This document shows, piece by piece, positions 47,813-59,502 of a stretch of 64,000 bases of DNA; the stretch's first letter is position 1; every line of letters starts with the position of its first letter. This stretch comes from Malus domestica (Eukaryota > Streptophyta > Magnoliopsida > Rosales > Rosaceae), in NCBI RefSeq assembly GCF_042453785.1, contig NC_091667.1, forward strand, positions 32,170,001-32,234,000, in the 5' to 3' direction. Both the position numbers and the translations under genes were made by a program. The notes below the pieces were generated by a model. It was not told where the DNA came from and made no database searches. It saw only the letters and a program-made list of their open reading frames with translations.

Positions 47813-48628
47813 GTTTCTAGAATATTAGTGCTAAAATTTAAAATTATTTTCCATCTAAGAGAAAATTTGTTGATTTTACATCCAAATTTGGACTCCAATA
47901 TTTTGGGGATTATACAAATTAATTAATAATGATCATTTGTTTCCATTAAAAAGATAGATTAAGAAGAGTATCCAAAGTAAAACAAGAGTGACCACAATTG
48001 AAGATAAAATGAGAGAAAATTAGTTAAGGTGATTTGGATACTGTGAATTGAAGACCTACAAATTTTTCAGTTAGAAGATGCAAACTATGAGACGAAGATA
48101 GATAAAGACTTAAAAATACTTAGAAATAAACTTTAAAAAATATATAGAGTATTCAGAACTAACGAAAAACTTGGCAAAACCGAACTCAATTCCCAAAAAA
48201 ACAAGGCTATTTGTTAGATTTTAAAAATTCAACCTTATACAGCATGAAAACATGCCATTTTTGGCTTTTAGGTCAAAAGATCATTTCTTTTCACTTGGGA
48301 CAAATCGCCTCCTGTACATGGGCTCCAATTTCTTTGTCTAATTCTGCTATAAGTATTTGAGCTGTAGGATTATTAGAAAGAAAAAAAAAAAACAGTAAAA
48401 CCTTCACACAAGTTAGAGCAGAATTATATATGTACAAATTATAATTAAAAATTAAATCCTGAAAAAATTGATCGCGAAGACCAACAATTACCATGGCTGA
48501 CTTACACAGTGAGTTCAAAGAGAACAAAATTAAGCTGGTCTGAAGCTTTTGACTTGGCAGTTCCTTTCCCATGCATGTAGATTAGTCATGTGTTCACACC
48601 AACTTTGATATAACCTATTTTCGAATGA
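47813..48628. other. A/T-rich spacer
   Basis: No supported gene. A weak candidate exon pair on the minus strand (ends with ELDKEIGAHVQEAICPK at 48291) was not accepted. Confidence 0.35.
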
Positions 48629-48817
48629 GGATCCTTTCCTGTGAGAATTCTGAGGATTTTTAAATCGTGTTCGTTCATCGTATATCGTGTGATTAGTTTC
48701 TGTCAAGTACTATTCATATTTAATTTTAAATAAAAATAGTTAAAATAATTTCTAATTGCATGATATACGATGAACAGACAAAATTTAAAGATTTTTAGGA
48801 TCTCACAAAGAGGATCC
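48629..48817. mobile_element. Foldback MITE, copy 2
   Basis: Begins ggatcctttcctgtgag and ends ctcacaaagaggatcc, inverted repeats. Inner arms 'gttcatcgtatatcgtg' and 'catgatatacgatgaac' pair too. 189 bp. Same family as 31340-31518. Confidence 0.75.
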
Positions 48818-49425
48818 GGAAAGCAACCTCATTCCCTATCTTCTATTGCTTTTTGTTGGCAGGTGATCACTAGGTCTTTTGTTTTCTCTATATATTTATA
48901 AATATAGGTCGTCTGGTTTTCTTTGATCGACATTTGGATTTCTCTGTTCAAAAGTAGGTTAGAATCTTGTATGTTGAATAGCTAGGGTGTAAAATTTATA
49001 ATGTTTCTGTAAGACACAACCAGCTAAAATAAATAAAAAAAATGGGGTTTTTTAAAACAAAAAGGTGCTCGCAAGGCAGGGTTGAGAGAGACATAAGGCT
49101 CTGACTTGTAGCTAATGGATTCGCTCAAACGGAGGAAGTAGATTAGATTGAAACTTTCTTTTTAGTATTTGCAGAAGATTCTTTAAGGATTATAATGGCA
49201 TTGTACAACTCATTTTAATCTTGAATTACATCAAATTGATGTAAAAACTGACTTTCTAAATGCAAGCTTGGATGAGCAAGTGGTCATTTACTACAGTGGT
49301 AGAAAAGTGTTGAGCTTTTGCATGACGACGTGGGTTTGAACTTCATCAATGACTAATCTAACATTTAATCTAATAAAATCTATCATTTGACAAAAAGAAA
49401 AAAAAAACAATGGAAGCTTGGATGA

Positions 49426-49653
49426 GGGCTCGTTTAGAAAATGCTTTTAAATGAGTGAAGTGAAAGCACTTTTAGAGAAATGTTTTTAGGTTTCAAAAGC
49501 AGTTGAAGCGCTTCTTGTAATTATATGCTTCTTGCAAAAAGTACTTCAAGTGTTTTTTCAAAATTAACTTTCATTTTTACTAATGATTTATTTCAAAAAT
49601 ATTTTTTCCTAAAAACATTTTCAGTCATTTAAAAGCGCTTCTCTAACGTGCCC
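49426..49653. mobile_element. MITE with GGGCNCGTT termini
   Basis: Left end gggctcgtttagaaaatgc followed by ttttaaatga; right end inverts to gggcacgttagagaagcgc followed by ttttaaatga. 228 bp, no coding. A clear target duplication was not seen. Confidence 0.7.
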
Positions 49654-50153
49654 GTATATGATTTAACCCACTAGATTTGTTGATAAGGGGAAGGACCATT
49701 TGGTATGCAAAATAAATAAATGAACTTATGGTTTGAAACAGATATCAAGGCAGTGGAAATCAAAAGTTTGATGAGGTGGTAACTTCATTTGGTTGTCGTC
49801 AACAAAATCGAAAACTCAATTTACACAGGGCAGATGCTTATTCAGAAAGCACGAAAAGCACTTTTAAAATTCTTGTCAAATGTGTTGTAAACAGGTTTTC
49901 ATTATTTGAAAGCGCTTTTGGTCACCGCCAAGTTGGCGCGGGTCCTTGGTTGAGTAATTTCAATGAAGAAATATAGGCAATAATATTCTCAACTACTGTA
50001 AAATTATGACAATTTGCTACATTTCTACTTGTCCATAAGAAATCTGCACCATTGTCTACCAAATGGAATGCTCTAGCATACCCACTGCTGTGTCTCAACC
50101 ACAAACCTCTTGTCGTAACGGTATCTGATGACTGATCATAGCGAACTAGCTAC
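49654..50153. other. Spacer and 3' flank of Derlin
   Basis: No gene supported; contains the Derlin 3' UTR on the minus strand. Confidence 0.4.
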
Positions 50154-53100
50154 TTAAGGATCGTTGAGGCGCCTGCCTGTCCCACGGAAAGCAACTCCAT
50201 CAGCCTGCTGTGTGGTGGTAGTAGTCCCGCTGCTTGTTTGTGGCTGCACTGGGGTGCTTGTTTGTGGCTGCACTGGGGTGCTTGTTCTAGTACTCCCGTT
50301 GAGTCGAAAGCTTCTTCCTCGGAATGCAACTCCGGCTTGTGGATTGCGCTCCACTGGGGAATTGACTTGGATTCCCTGACCCCAGAAGGCTACTAATTTG
50401 TGTCTGGTAATCCATGATTAAGGTCTACACATATGTACAGAAAAAATGGTGCTAATAAAAAAACAACAACAAAGCCTTATTCCACTAATTGCGATTGGTT
50501 GTATACATCGTAGAATGCCAAAACCAATCTCAGTGGCATTTTAGGATTTATACAGCCTACTTCATTTAGTGTGATAAAGTTTTGTTGTTGTTATTAAATC
50601 TCAAGACTAATGAAATGCAATATGTGTATGTGCACGGCAAAGGATACACCCAGAGAGGAGTCTTGAGAGTGAATTTTCCACCAGAAAGAGGATGAAGCAC
50701 AGTTAAAAAGTAATAGAGATGACCTGCAACCATCCCCATAATATCTGGCTTCAAAGGAACTCCAAACATCAAATCCAGAGTCAGCAGTACGTAGGGAAGA
50801 TAGAACCCCTACATACACACACAACATGGTCAATATGCTAGCCCTAATTAAATTGCCATGTTAAAAAAAGGTGGGAGGACTGTTGCTGGAAGGATTAAAG
50901 CGTTTTTATGACTACTTTGATAAGAAAAATAATTTAAAAGTGGTTATATAAGCGCATTCTAAAAAAACTTATTAAAGCACTTAAGCGGAAATATTTTTCA
51001 GAGAAACAATCGCATAATGGGATAGAAAGAGAGAATACTCGTATCCAACGGGGAGAAAAGTACCTTAAAGGACACAACACCAGCTATGTTGACACGTGAA
51101 TTTGGGAACTCACGAGACCATACATAGACGATCATGAAAACCACAGAAGTTCCCATAAACGGAGACCATAAATATGGAACTGCAGCCATAGCCTTAAGAA
51201 AGAAAATCGTCTTAAGAATATCGTTCTTTCACATTAGTCTGTGCAACAACAAGAACTATAATACAACAATAATTTTTCGATATATCCAGAATACTTTGCG
51301 ACACAAATTAGATTAGAAATTATACACTGCTTACCAAAAGTGAGAGAGCTCCAAACATAAGCATCCACAAAAAGTCTGCCGTTCTCTTGTCAAACGGTCC
51401 TCTCTCCAATGCAACACCATATCTTGCTCTATTCCATTGGAAATATATAAAAATAATAAAAAATAAAAGCTTACTCAATTAGTTATATGAACAAGATATT
51501 GGACGAAATGGTCCAACCGATACATCTTTAGGGATAATATTTAGGTATTCGCTAGTGAGTATTCAAGTATTAAAGATAATACTTAGGTGTTCATTAGTGA
51601 ATACTTTATGAGGGTATTTGTTTGCCCTCATTAGTTTTTACTGAACTAGATTGGACTAAGTATTAGTGTAGTCTCGTGCTTATTACATTGTGGGACTAGT
51701 GATGAGTCCATATTTATCTATATTTTTACCTTAATCTTAGTTATAATTTATTTAATATTTTGGTACAATTTTGATACTTTGCTCTATATTTCAACTACGG
51801 GACATGCAATTCTACTTTGGCCAAAATGGGATCAAATGAAGGAATTTTGGAGTAATTCCAATTGGAATAGATTCGTGAGTCTTTCAAGATGATTGTGTCA
51901 AAATTTCAAATTTTGATTCCTTGTCGTTTATTCGTGGCGAATAAAAGAAGGTTGACTGTAGCTTTCTCAAATGGATGTTTCTGGACGTTTTAGGCATTTT
52001 GAAGGTCAAGATAACATATTGGTTCCTTCTGAAGATTTGAAGAGGACATGTCAAGCTTTAAAAAGAGATATTTTGAGACCAAATCGGAGTTGATTTGGTC
52101 GGTCAAAAGAGGGTCTTCTTTGCAGTTCGAATATCACTTTGAATCGGAAACGTTTATTTATTATTTTAATTAGACTTCCAGATTTATTAGAAGACCTTGT
52201 TTAGGCAGGATAAGGAATAAAGACTATAAATATAGTGTAGCAGTGTATTAGGGTTGTCTATGCACTACTTTAGAAAACATTTTTGGCTTAGAGAATAAAA
52301 TATTTATTTTTAGGGCGAGGCCATAAGCCTGATTAGTAAGAATATGTAGCTACTTTTCAATTTACTTAATGTGCATCTTGACATACATGTTTGTCTCACT
52401 TTTTTTATTTTATTTTAACCTTGTGATGTTGCTCACTCTGTTTTGTAGGTTTAGACGTTAGGCTCAGCTTTAGAAAGGTTACATTTCTTGCCCTCCCCCC
52501 ACCCCCTAAATTATTAATCATTGTGTTTAAAGTATCTTTGTGTCTGAATTGGGTAGATTTCTATAAAATTATTGGATTTTTAGGGTTTTAAATTTGTTTT
52601 CGTGGCCAATTTTGTCACAATTCCAAAATGTTTCTTGAAATTGAAATTGATTAGGAAACAATTGCTGTCTGGAATCTGGATGCTTACTCTGTTTTTCCAA
52701 AGTTTGATTATCAGAAATTTTGCTAGGTTGCGTTTGCTTCGCAGAAGATTAAGGACTAGGAATAACAATTAGTTATATTTTCATTATGCTGCTTCTTATT
52801 CCGACAATGCACCAAACGCTTCACTAAGTCAGTCCAATTTAGTATATTCTAAGTCAATCTAATTTAGTTCCTAAAGCTAGTCTAATGCAACAAACGCACT
52901 CTATGACTCGCTTTCTAATAATATTATCGGATAAAATAAAAAAGTGAACACTCACTAGTGAGTACCCACTACCCAATTATCACCCTAATCTTAATGCGAA
53001 AAGTCACATCTTTACTCACATCATTATAAGATCGCAAGCAAACGGGAAGGAAAAGGGTCCGAGAAAGAAGAAATTGGTAACAAGCCTCCAAACCTTCAAT

Positions 53101-53602
53101 CATCATGATTCATTAGTAAAACCAAAAAAACATGCAAGTATGGTAGCCAAATCTGAGATATCATAATTCTTTGAACGAAGAAAAAAATCAAACATGTTCG
53201 ATCTTTCTTTCCGCATGTACGTATATGAATCTTATATAATCTTGTTGGCAGAAAGGTGAGCAACTAATTAGAGAAGATTAGATTTTGACTTACCTGGAAA
53301 CGTTTTATGACAAGGCCATAATCAAGGGCTATGTTCCAAGGATTATAAAGTTGGAAGTACAAGGCAGCTGCAAACATAAAACATCCGACTCCATACGTCT
53401 TGCTCACCGGCGGTAGAGATCGATAGTATCTGCAATATCATGGTGAGGAATTCATTTAACAAGCTTCATCGAGAAGATAATCTCGTCTAATCCTATATTT
53501 ATGTAACAAAACGAGCGTGTGTTTTCATGAAGAAAACAAAAATTACAGATATCCATATCGAGTTAGATGAAGAGAGGTTGCTTACTCCCCAGGCGTAGAC
53601 AT
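50154..53602 (-). CDS. DER1: Derlin (rhomboid-like ERAD membrane protein)
   Basis: Derlins are ER membrane pseudoproteases that help move misfolded proteins out for degradation and bind Cdc48/p97. Exons: 53602-53586, 53429-53294, 53093-53020, 51428-51335, 51192-51064, 50808-50648, 50403-50154; 286 residues, all joints in frame. Recognised segments: EYYRSLPPVSKTYG near the start, the VWRLVTNFFFLGPFSF strand, ARYGVALERGPFDKRTADFLW, the YVWSREFPNS loop (WSR motif), and GMVAGHLYYFLTVLHP with the family GxxxG-like region, then WVHKLVAFWGQG. The C-terminus carries FRGRSFRLNG and FRGTGRRLNDP, two SHP-type motifs, separated by two exact 24-bp repeats (TSTPVQPQ twice) and a Thr run. One residue pair in exon 3, 'FACDLIMI', differs from the usual FxxRLIMI. 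Intron 3 (51429-53019) is enlarged by transposons. Confidence 0.92.
50237..50284 (-). repeat. 24-bp tandem repeat in the Derlin last exon
   Basis: Two head-to-tail copies of a 24-base unit (plus strand gtgcttgtttgtggctgcac plus tggg) encode two successive TSTPVQPQ units; a third partial copy follows at 50285. Confidence 0.85.
51609..52901. mobile_element. MITE in Derlin intron 3, interrupted by an LTR-like segment
   Basis: Left part 'gagggtatttgtttgccctc' with 'gaactagattggactaag' and right part 'gcaccaaacgcttcactaag', 'agtccaatttagt' and 'gcaacaaacgcactc' match the ends of the MITE at 53965-54431. Between them about 1 kb (roughly 51700-52740) has LTR-like signals: 'ggactataaatatagtg' near 52221 and 'agaataaaatatttattttt' near 52292. 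It could be a solo LTR; family unknown. Confidence 0.5.
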
Positions 53603-53672
53603 TGTAAGCAAACGTTTATGGGAGCTGGAAAGTTGAAGTGAAAAATGATCGAGTTACGACCAATTAATACAA

Positions 53673-53726
53673 TTATATATATATATATACACACACATAT
53701 ACATATATATATATATATATTATATA
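53673..53726. repeat. (TA)n/(CA)n microsatellite upstream of Derlin
   Basis: Alternating TA run with a short ACACAC break, about 70-120 bases upstream of the Derlin ATG. Confidence 0.75.
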
Positions 53727-53964
53727 AAGAATGTATATATTTTCAGCATTTTCTTTATGAAGGTGTTGAAAAATCCAAAGAAGAGACATTGGGGTCGTCG
53801 CCATAACCCAACGTAAGGGTCATGGAAAAGACTTTGGTTCAATAACCCAACATAAGGGTCAGGGAAAAGACTTTGATTTCAACCAAGTCTTCCTTCCATT
53901 ATCTTCGCTCCATTGACCACGTATGCATTGAACCCAGAGCAAATCCGCTCCACTAATACGATTA

Positions 53965-54431
53965 GGGGGCGTTTGTTTGCCCTCACTAAGTGGGACTGGA
54001 CTAGACTGGACTAGCTGTTAGTCCAATACTGTGTTTGTTCCATGCTGAGACTAACATTAATGAGACTAAATGGGACTAGCATGGACAAAACCCTTCACTA
54101 AGAGGTCTTAGCGAGACCCCCCAATAACCATGGGACTAGCTAAGACTATCTTCTCTCGTCCTCGTCATACTCAACAACCACTCCCAATAGACTCCCCGTT
54201 ATCTCCGGTCACTTAGATCATAATAAAATATTAATAATTTATATATTAAATAATATAATATTAGAATTTGTTATTATCCAGCTTCTTAGTCCAACACTGC
54301 ACCAAACGCTTCACTAAGTTAGTCCAGCTTAGTCTAGTCTAAGCCAGTCCAGCTTAGTCTAGTCTAAGCCAGTCCAGCTTAGTCCTTAAAGCTAGTCCAG
54401 TCCGAGATAATCCGGCGCAACAAACGACCCC
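53965..54431. mobile_element. PIF/Harbinger-type MITE with TTA target duplication
   Basis: 467 bp flanked by TTA (53962-53964 and 54432-54434). Ends gggggcgtttgtttgc and, inverted, ggggtcgtttgttgcg. Interior with many 'agtcca' and 'tagtct' words repeated in both orientations, e.g. 'agtccagcttagtctagtct' at least twice. TTA plus such ends marks PIF/Harbinger (Tourist-like) MITEs. Confidence 0.85.
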
Positions 54432-54434
54432 TTA

Positions 54435-55120
54435 CTACCCAGGCTATTGAGCTAAGACAATTACTGTCCACGTATGCATCGTACTTAGTGCAGCTTTTTT
54501 ACATGATATGATTTTGTTTAGAGTCAACCAAGATACTAACTTCGAACATTTTCAGCTATATATTGATACAAAATTCTCCCAGCATGGAATGTGCGATGCA
54601 CAAAATTCTTAACGTGAGAGATTCTTCAGCGTGGTAGTCATACCACCATGTTATATTATAATTTCGCTCATGTTATAATATATATGTACGCGTACCATGT
54701 GTTGTTAATATATACTAGGTTAGAAAATTATCAACCTTCTTACTTTTTTTTCCGTAGAGTATCAATGTAACAATTAACACGCATTATAATACTACGTGGC
54801 AATGTGACAGTCATAACATTGTGGGGGATTGGGTTTGTTTGCATGCCTCAACTCAACAATTTGCAATTTTTCTACATTGCAACAAAGCATATTGAATACA
54901 GAACAAATGAACAACTAAATTTGAGCATTAAAATGTACGGTCTTAGGTTCGATTCTCACTAAAGGCGAATTTGAACTACATTGTTGCTAGCTCATTGTGA
55001 GACTAAGTTTATCCCCTTCCCTTTAGTATAGATAATATCGTTTGTTAAAAAAAAAGAAAAAAAAATAATCACTGGCGTTTTAGCCACGCTCATAGTAGTT
55101 GATAGGAATTATGATGTTTT
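54435..55120. other. A/T-rich spacer
   Basis: No gene. Region near 54920-55070 has wording of degraded repeats ('cggtcttaggttcgattctc'). Confidence 0.35.
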
Positions 55121-55125
55121 TTAGC

Positions 55126-55789
55126 AAGGAGTAGGATTCTCTCTCATCTTCTTTCCATCACCTTCCATCTCTTCCTCTCACATTCTCTATTTTGTCTTTC
55201 TATTTTTATAAAAAAAAATAGAGTAAATTGTAGCAATGGTCCCTCAACTTTAATTAAATTGGAGCAATGATCCCTCAACTAAAAATCCATTACCATTAGT
55301 CCCTCAACTTATCAAAATGTGTAGCTATAGTTATTTTCATCAATTTTGTCAAAATTTTGTCAAAATAAGTTATGTTGGAATAACCATTTATATAATTAGG
55401 ATCCCTCAACTCATCAAAGTGTGTAATTGTGGTCATTTTCGTAAATTACGTCAAAAATTTTGTCAAAACGAGTTATGTTGGAAGGACCATTGCTACAATT
55501 GGGTTAAAGTTAAGAGATTATTTCTCCAGTTGAATTAAAGTTGAGGGACCAATGGTAATGAATTTTTAGTTGAGGGACCATAGCTGCACGTTTTGATGAG
55601 GTGAGGGACCAATGGTAATTGATTTTTAGTTGAGAGACATTTGCTCAAATTGAATTAAAGTTAAGAGACCATAGTTACAATTTACTCAAAAAAATAATAT
55701 AAAATATTGATATGCCTTAACCGTAACCGTTCAAATAAGAGGAAAGAGAAGGAGACGAAAAAAAACGAAGAGATAGAATCCTACTCCTT
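55126..55789. mobile_element. Outer foldback MITE containing a second MITE
   Basis: Ends aaggagtaggattctctctc and, inverted, aaggagtaggattctatctc, flanked by ttagc (55121-55125 and 55790-55794). Its middle is occupied by another inverted-repeat element (55221-55687). Confidence 0.75.
55221..55687. mobile_element. Inner foldback MITE ('gtccctcaac' type)
   Basis: Left end gagtaaattgtagcaatggt with 'ccctcaactttaatt'; right end inverts to gagtaaattgtaactatggt with 'ctcttaactttaatt'. 'Tgagggacca' and 'ggtccctcaac' words repeat in both orientations through the whole element, so it folds into a long hairpin. Confidence 0.75.
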
Positions 55790-56440
55790 TTAGCAATAAC
55801 TAGGTGGCAACTATAGTTAGATATGGTGTACGGACTAGTATACCTCTCCTAGACTCCTATCCTGAAATACCAAAGACGATTAAGTTATTAGATTCCACTA
55901 ATGCTGTATTCTTTGATAGGTCAAATCCTTATTACTTATTAGTTCCATCACCTTTATTTCTATCATTTCCTTTGTACGTGCCCACTCCTCCATCTCCACT
56001 TTCTAAGCACCATTGAATCTTTTTATTTCCTTCTCCAATATAAATTTAATGGACCAACATATTGATCTTGGCCTAGATATATGATTTATTCTCGGACTGT
56101 GGATCTGAACGAAACATTATATATTTTTTGGTCATTTATTGAGAAATGAGATTCGAACTCAAGTGTGTAAAAACAAACATATTATATAATCAACTAACTT
56201 AACTCACATCTGTCATGTATCACATTAAAATAAACTTGTTCAAAGTTTTATATTTAGTATGACAATGCAAGTTACAAAATATCTTAAAAAGTTTAATACA
56301 GTGGAACTGTGGAAATTGTAAAATTACATTAAAATCCATATGAAACAAACAAAAGCCATAGTAAAATAAAAAGAAGGCCACTCATCTCTCAAACCTCGGT
56401 CGTCATGACCCCCAACGTCGTTGCTTTTCAGGTCCTCCAT

Positions 56441-56450
56441 TTATATAATA
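56441..56450 (+). promoter_or_regulatory. TATA box of the copper transporter gene
   Basis: ttatataata lies about 150 bases before the ATG at 56599 and just upstream of a pyrimidine-rich leader. Confidence 0.55.
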
Positions 56451-56536
56451 TACACTAAAATCAAGAAGAAAAAATCACATTCCATTGCCACCAAAACCAT
56501 ATTCATCCGAAGTAATCCAACCTCAAAATCACAAAC

Positions 56537-56549
56537 CTCTGTCTCTGTC

Positions 56550-56589
<40 letters not shown>

Positions 56590-56598
56590 GAGAGAGAA
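56537..56598 (+). repeat. (CT)n then (AG)n hairpin-forming leader of the copper transporter
   Basis: About 50 bases of CT/GTCT repeats end in CTAG and turn into AGAGAGAGA, immediately followed by AATGG with the start codon. The transition tctctctctagagagaga is self-complementary. Confidence 0.8.
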
Positions 56599-57027
56599 AT
56601 GGACGACATGCCAAATATGTCTCCTCCGCCCAAGGGCGACCTGACGAACACAACTTATGGTACCATGATGATGAGCAGCAGCCTCACATGGGGCAAAGAT
56701 GTCATCATCCTCTTCCCCAAGTGGCCTAACAACAACCTCAGCATGTACGTCTTGGCTCTCTTCTTGATCTTCCTCCTCGCTGTCGCCGTCGAGGTATTGT
56801 CCGTTTTGCCCAAACACAGACCGGCAGCCAAACCCTACCTATCCCTCCTCGGTCAGACCGGCGTCCACAGCTTTCGTACCGGTTTGGCTTACCTGGTCAT
56901 GCTCTCTGTCATGTCATTCAATATCGGAATCCTCATCGCCGCCGTGGCCGGCCATGCGCTAGGTTTCTTCATCGTTAAGGTTCGTGATCATGGCCAACAC
57001 CCCGACTCGCCCGAGCCCAAAGTTTGA
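56599..57027 (+). CDS. Copper transporter, CTR/COPT family
   Basis: High-affinity copper importer; works as a trimer in the plasma membrane or inner membranes. Intronless, 142 residues, the usual plant COPT length. Met-rich N-terminus (MDDMPNM, then TMMMSS) precedes the first membrane segment (about 49-68, after WGKDVIILFPKWP). TM2 holds the MxxxM copper motif in YLVMLSVMSFN (about 101-111), and TM3 the GxxxG packing motif in AGHALGFFIV (about 119-128). The C-tail ends PDSPEPKV without the Cys pair found in some members. The ATG is the first after the CT/AG leader and opens the conserved N-terminus; an upstream open extension has no matching family sequence. All hallmark residues are present, so it is predicted to be functional. 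Confidence 0.95.
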   Translation: MDDMPNMSPPPKGDLTNTTYGTMMMSSSLTWGKDVIILFPKWPNNNLSMYVLALFLIFLLAVAVEVLSVLPKHRPAAKPYLSLLGQTGVHSFRTGLAYLVMLSVMSFNIGILIAAVAGHALGFFIVKVRDHGQHPDSPEPKV

Positions 57028-58878
57028 TTTATCTTCTTGTTGTTGATCGGTGCTTAAGTTTGTGTGGGCGCTTGGGTTTGTTTCTATCTTCTGTTTTTGT
57101 TGGTTTGTTATATAGTGCGTGACTATATTTAACGGGAAATAGTTTTGCTCACCATCTAATCTATTATTATCAGATGAGTTTAAATTTTGACATTTATGTG
57201 GCGGATAGAAATAAATCTCAGAATTTAAATTCATCAAGCGATGATAAATAAGGTGATGAACATCACTATCACTTAAGGATGGTGAGCAAAAGTTACCCCC
57301 ATATTTTGTGTGTGGTTGCTTTTTTTTCACCAAAGATTTTCATGTGCTTGTTGTGTTGTGTTTTAGCTAGTTTGCTTGTGACTGAAATGAACTAATATTT
57401 GTATGATTTGCATTTCTGTTCGAATGAAGTAATATTTGAACTACACCTCAAAAAAGTTAAGGGAGAATCCTACTTCATTATTCTACCCTTCTCGTACCAC
57501 TACACTTGATATACGTGTTACAATTGTAATGCGTTTGATACGCCACATCAGCATGTCAAACACATCACTATAGTGAGGCTCGTTTGGTAAATAATATTGG
57601 ACTAAGCTAACTAAATTAAGGCATGTTGACTATTGAAATGAATAAAAAGGTCCGAATAGGTAGAAGCTAGATTACTCATAAACGAAACTTATTTCAATCC
57701 CCACAAACTGGTGAACATCAATACCTCATAACTTATTCTTTTTTTGAATGAGAAGTTTTAATACCCACAAAATTATGACCCTTCACCTCGGCCTTCAAAT
57801 CTTACTAGCAAATTGTACCTGCATGTTGCAGCGGGTTTGAAACATTGTTGAAGATGTAGAAAATCTCGAAAATGTGTAAATTGTACCATGTGTTCGGGTG
57901 TTCCTTAGCATCTCAACTAAAACAATCAATAATTTATGCATTAATGAAAGCAAACTTCTTCCATTTAATTCAAACCCATCAAATTAATGAAGAACTAAAT
58001 CCAACTCAGAATTTAAAATTCAAACTTTATATCAAATTAAGAAAAAAAATGTTTTTTCTTAATCTGACCAGTTGCCTGTTTTTGAGAACCTGCTCATGGT
58101 AGTAAACTCAAAAGTGGGAGCCAAATGCATCCCCTTGTACTTCTTATTGTCTCCTCCTCTTCCTATTTGTAAAGTCCATAAAGATGAAATCAGAATTCCT
58201 TCAATAAATGTTCCAGATTTGGCAATTCGAATGGACACATTTTTTAATTAACAAACCAAGATATTAGTAGTGGCACTGATAGTTAAACTTAGTAACAAAA
58301 AAAACTAAAATAAAAGCAAGAAAACTAAAAATTGAAAATTGATAGGACTTACAAATGCTCATTTTTACAACCTTCACCTAGATCACCTTCTCGAGGGTTG
58401 AAGGTACAGTTTGATCTAACACCTGATTTTGTCAAATTCAATAAACCAAATCATCAACAAAAACATTTAAATTTTAAAAATAAATCAAAAGAAAGGAAAA
58501 ACTGAATTTCTAGAGACAGAGAGATTGAACCTGGAAGGTCTCGTGGTCGATGTTGAGGTGGTGGTTGAGACGGTGAATCGAGCTGGGCGAAGTGGGTTGT
58601 GGAGACGGCGAGAGGAAGCCTGCTGGGGTAATGGCAAGGTGAGCGAGGCCACAATCAGTACTTAAACAACATTAATTAGCAAGGTTTACATTGTTATATT
58701 GAATATCTGACATCTCAAAGAAACAATGATAAAACTGCTTTTCCAGAATCATTAGTGCATGACTGAAAGCTTGAAAAGGCAACATGACTCAAAAGTTTGA
58801 AAATTGTATTTGCTGCTATTCTAATTAAGAGTTGTATATAGCAATGATTTAATCGTAGATATTGCAATTTCAATGGAA
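57028..58878. other. Gene-poor region after the copper transporter
   Basis: The first 300-400 bases are probably the 3' UTR. The rest is A/T-rich with no supported gene; 'gggagaatcctacttcattattctac' near 57463 resembles part of the 55126-55789 MITE terminus. The open frame at 58454-58654 (minus) was not accepted. Confidence 0.4.
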
Positions 58879-58879
58879 G

Positions 58880-59502
58880 ATACAACAACAACAACAACAA
58901 CAAAGCCTTTTCCCACTAAGTGGGGTCGGCTATATGAATCCTAGAACGCCATTGCGCTCGGTTTTGTGTCATGTCCTCCGTTCGATCCAAGTACTCTAAG
59001 TCTTTTCTTAGAGTCTCTTCTAAAGTTTTCCTAGGTCTTCCTCTACCCCTTCGGCCCTGAACCTCTGTCCCGTAGTCACATCTTCGAACCGGAGCGTCAG
59101 TCGGCCTTCTTTGCCCATGTCCAAATCACCGGAACCGATTTTCTCTCATCTTTCCTTCAATTTCGGCTACTCCTACTTTACCTCGGATATCCTCATGCCC
59201 AATCTTATCCTTTCTCGTGTGCCCACACATCTCACGAAGCATCCTCATCTCCGCTACACCCATTTTGTGTACGTGTTGATGCTTCACCGTCCAACATTCT
59301 GTGCCATACAACATCGTTGGCCTTATTGTCGTCCTATAAAATTTCCCCTTGAGCTTCAGTGGCCTACGACGGTCACATAACACGCCGGATGCACTCTTAC
59401 ACTTCATCCGTCCAGGTCGTATTCTATGGTTGAGATCTCCATCTAATTCTCCGTTCTCTTGCAAGATAGATCCTAGGCAGCAAAAACGGTCGCTTTTTGT
59501 GA
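58880..59502 (-). mobile_element. RTE-type LINE, 5'-truncated 3' end (copy A)
   Basis: Minus strand. The encoded C-terminal part of the reverse transcriptase protein runs SDRFCCLGSILQENGELDG..., MLYGTECWTVKHQHVHKMGV..., [10 protein letters not shown], then a TGA stop replaces Trp in RFR(W)FGH at about 59126; later parts ([15 protein letters not shown]) continue. The element ends in a (TTG)n tail (plus strand (CAA)n at 58884-58904), as in RTE-clade LINEs. Its 5' end is cut at about 59502. Not functional. Confidence 0.85.

Noticed and set aside
48291-48572. Possible two-exon gene on the minus strand ending ELDKEIGAHVQEAICPK
   Set aside because: A donor-like and an acceptor-like site exist, but the first part meets a stop in the matching frame, and no family was recognised.
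51429-53019. Derlin first seemed to lack the exon coding for the VWRL...FFFLG segment
   Set aside because: The 74-bp exon was found at 53020-53093 with proper splice sites, so the gene is complete.
58454-58654. 66-codon open frame on the minus strand
   Set aside because: Low-complexity Pro/Ser composition, no splice context or known domain.
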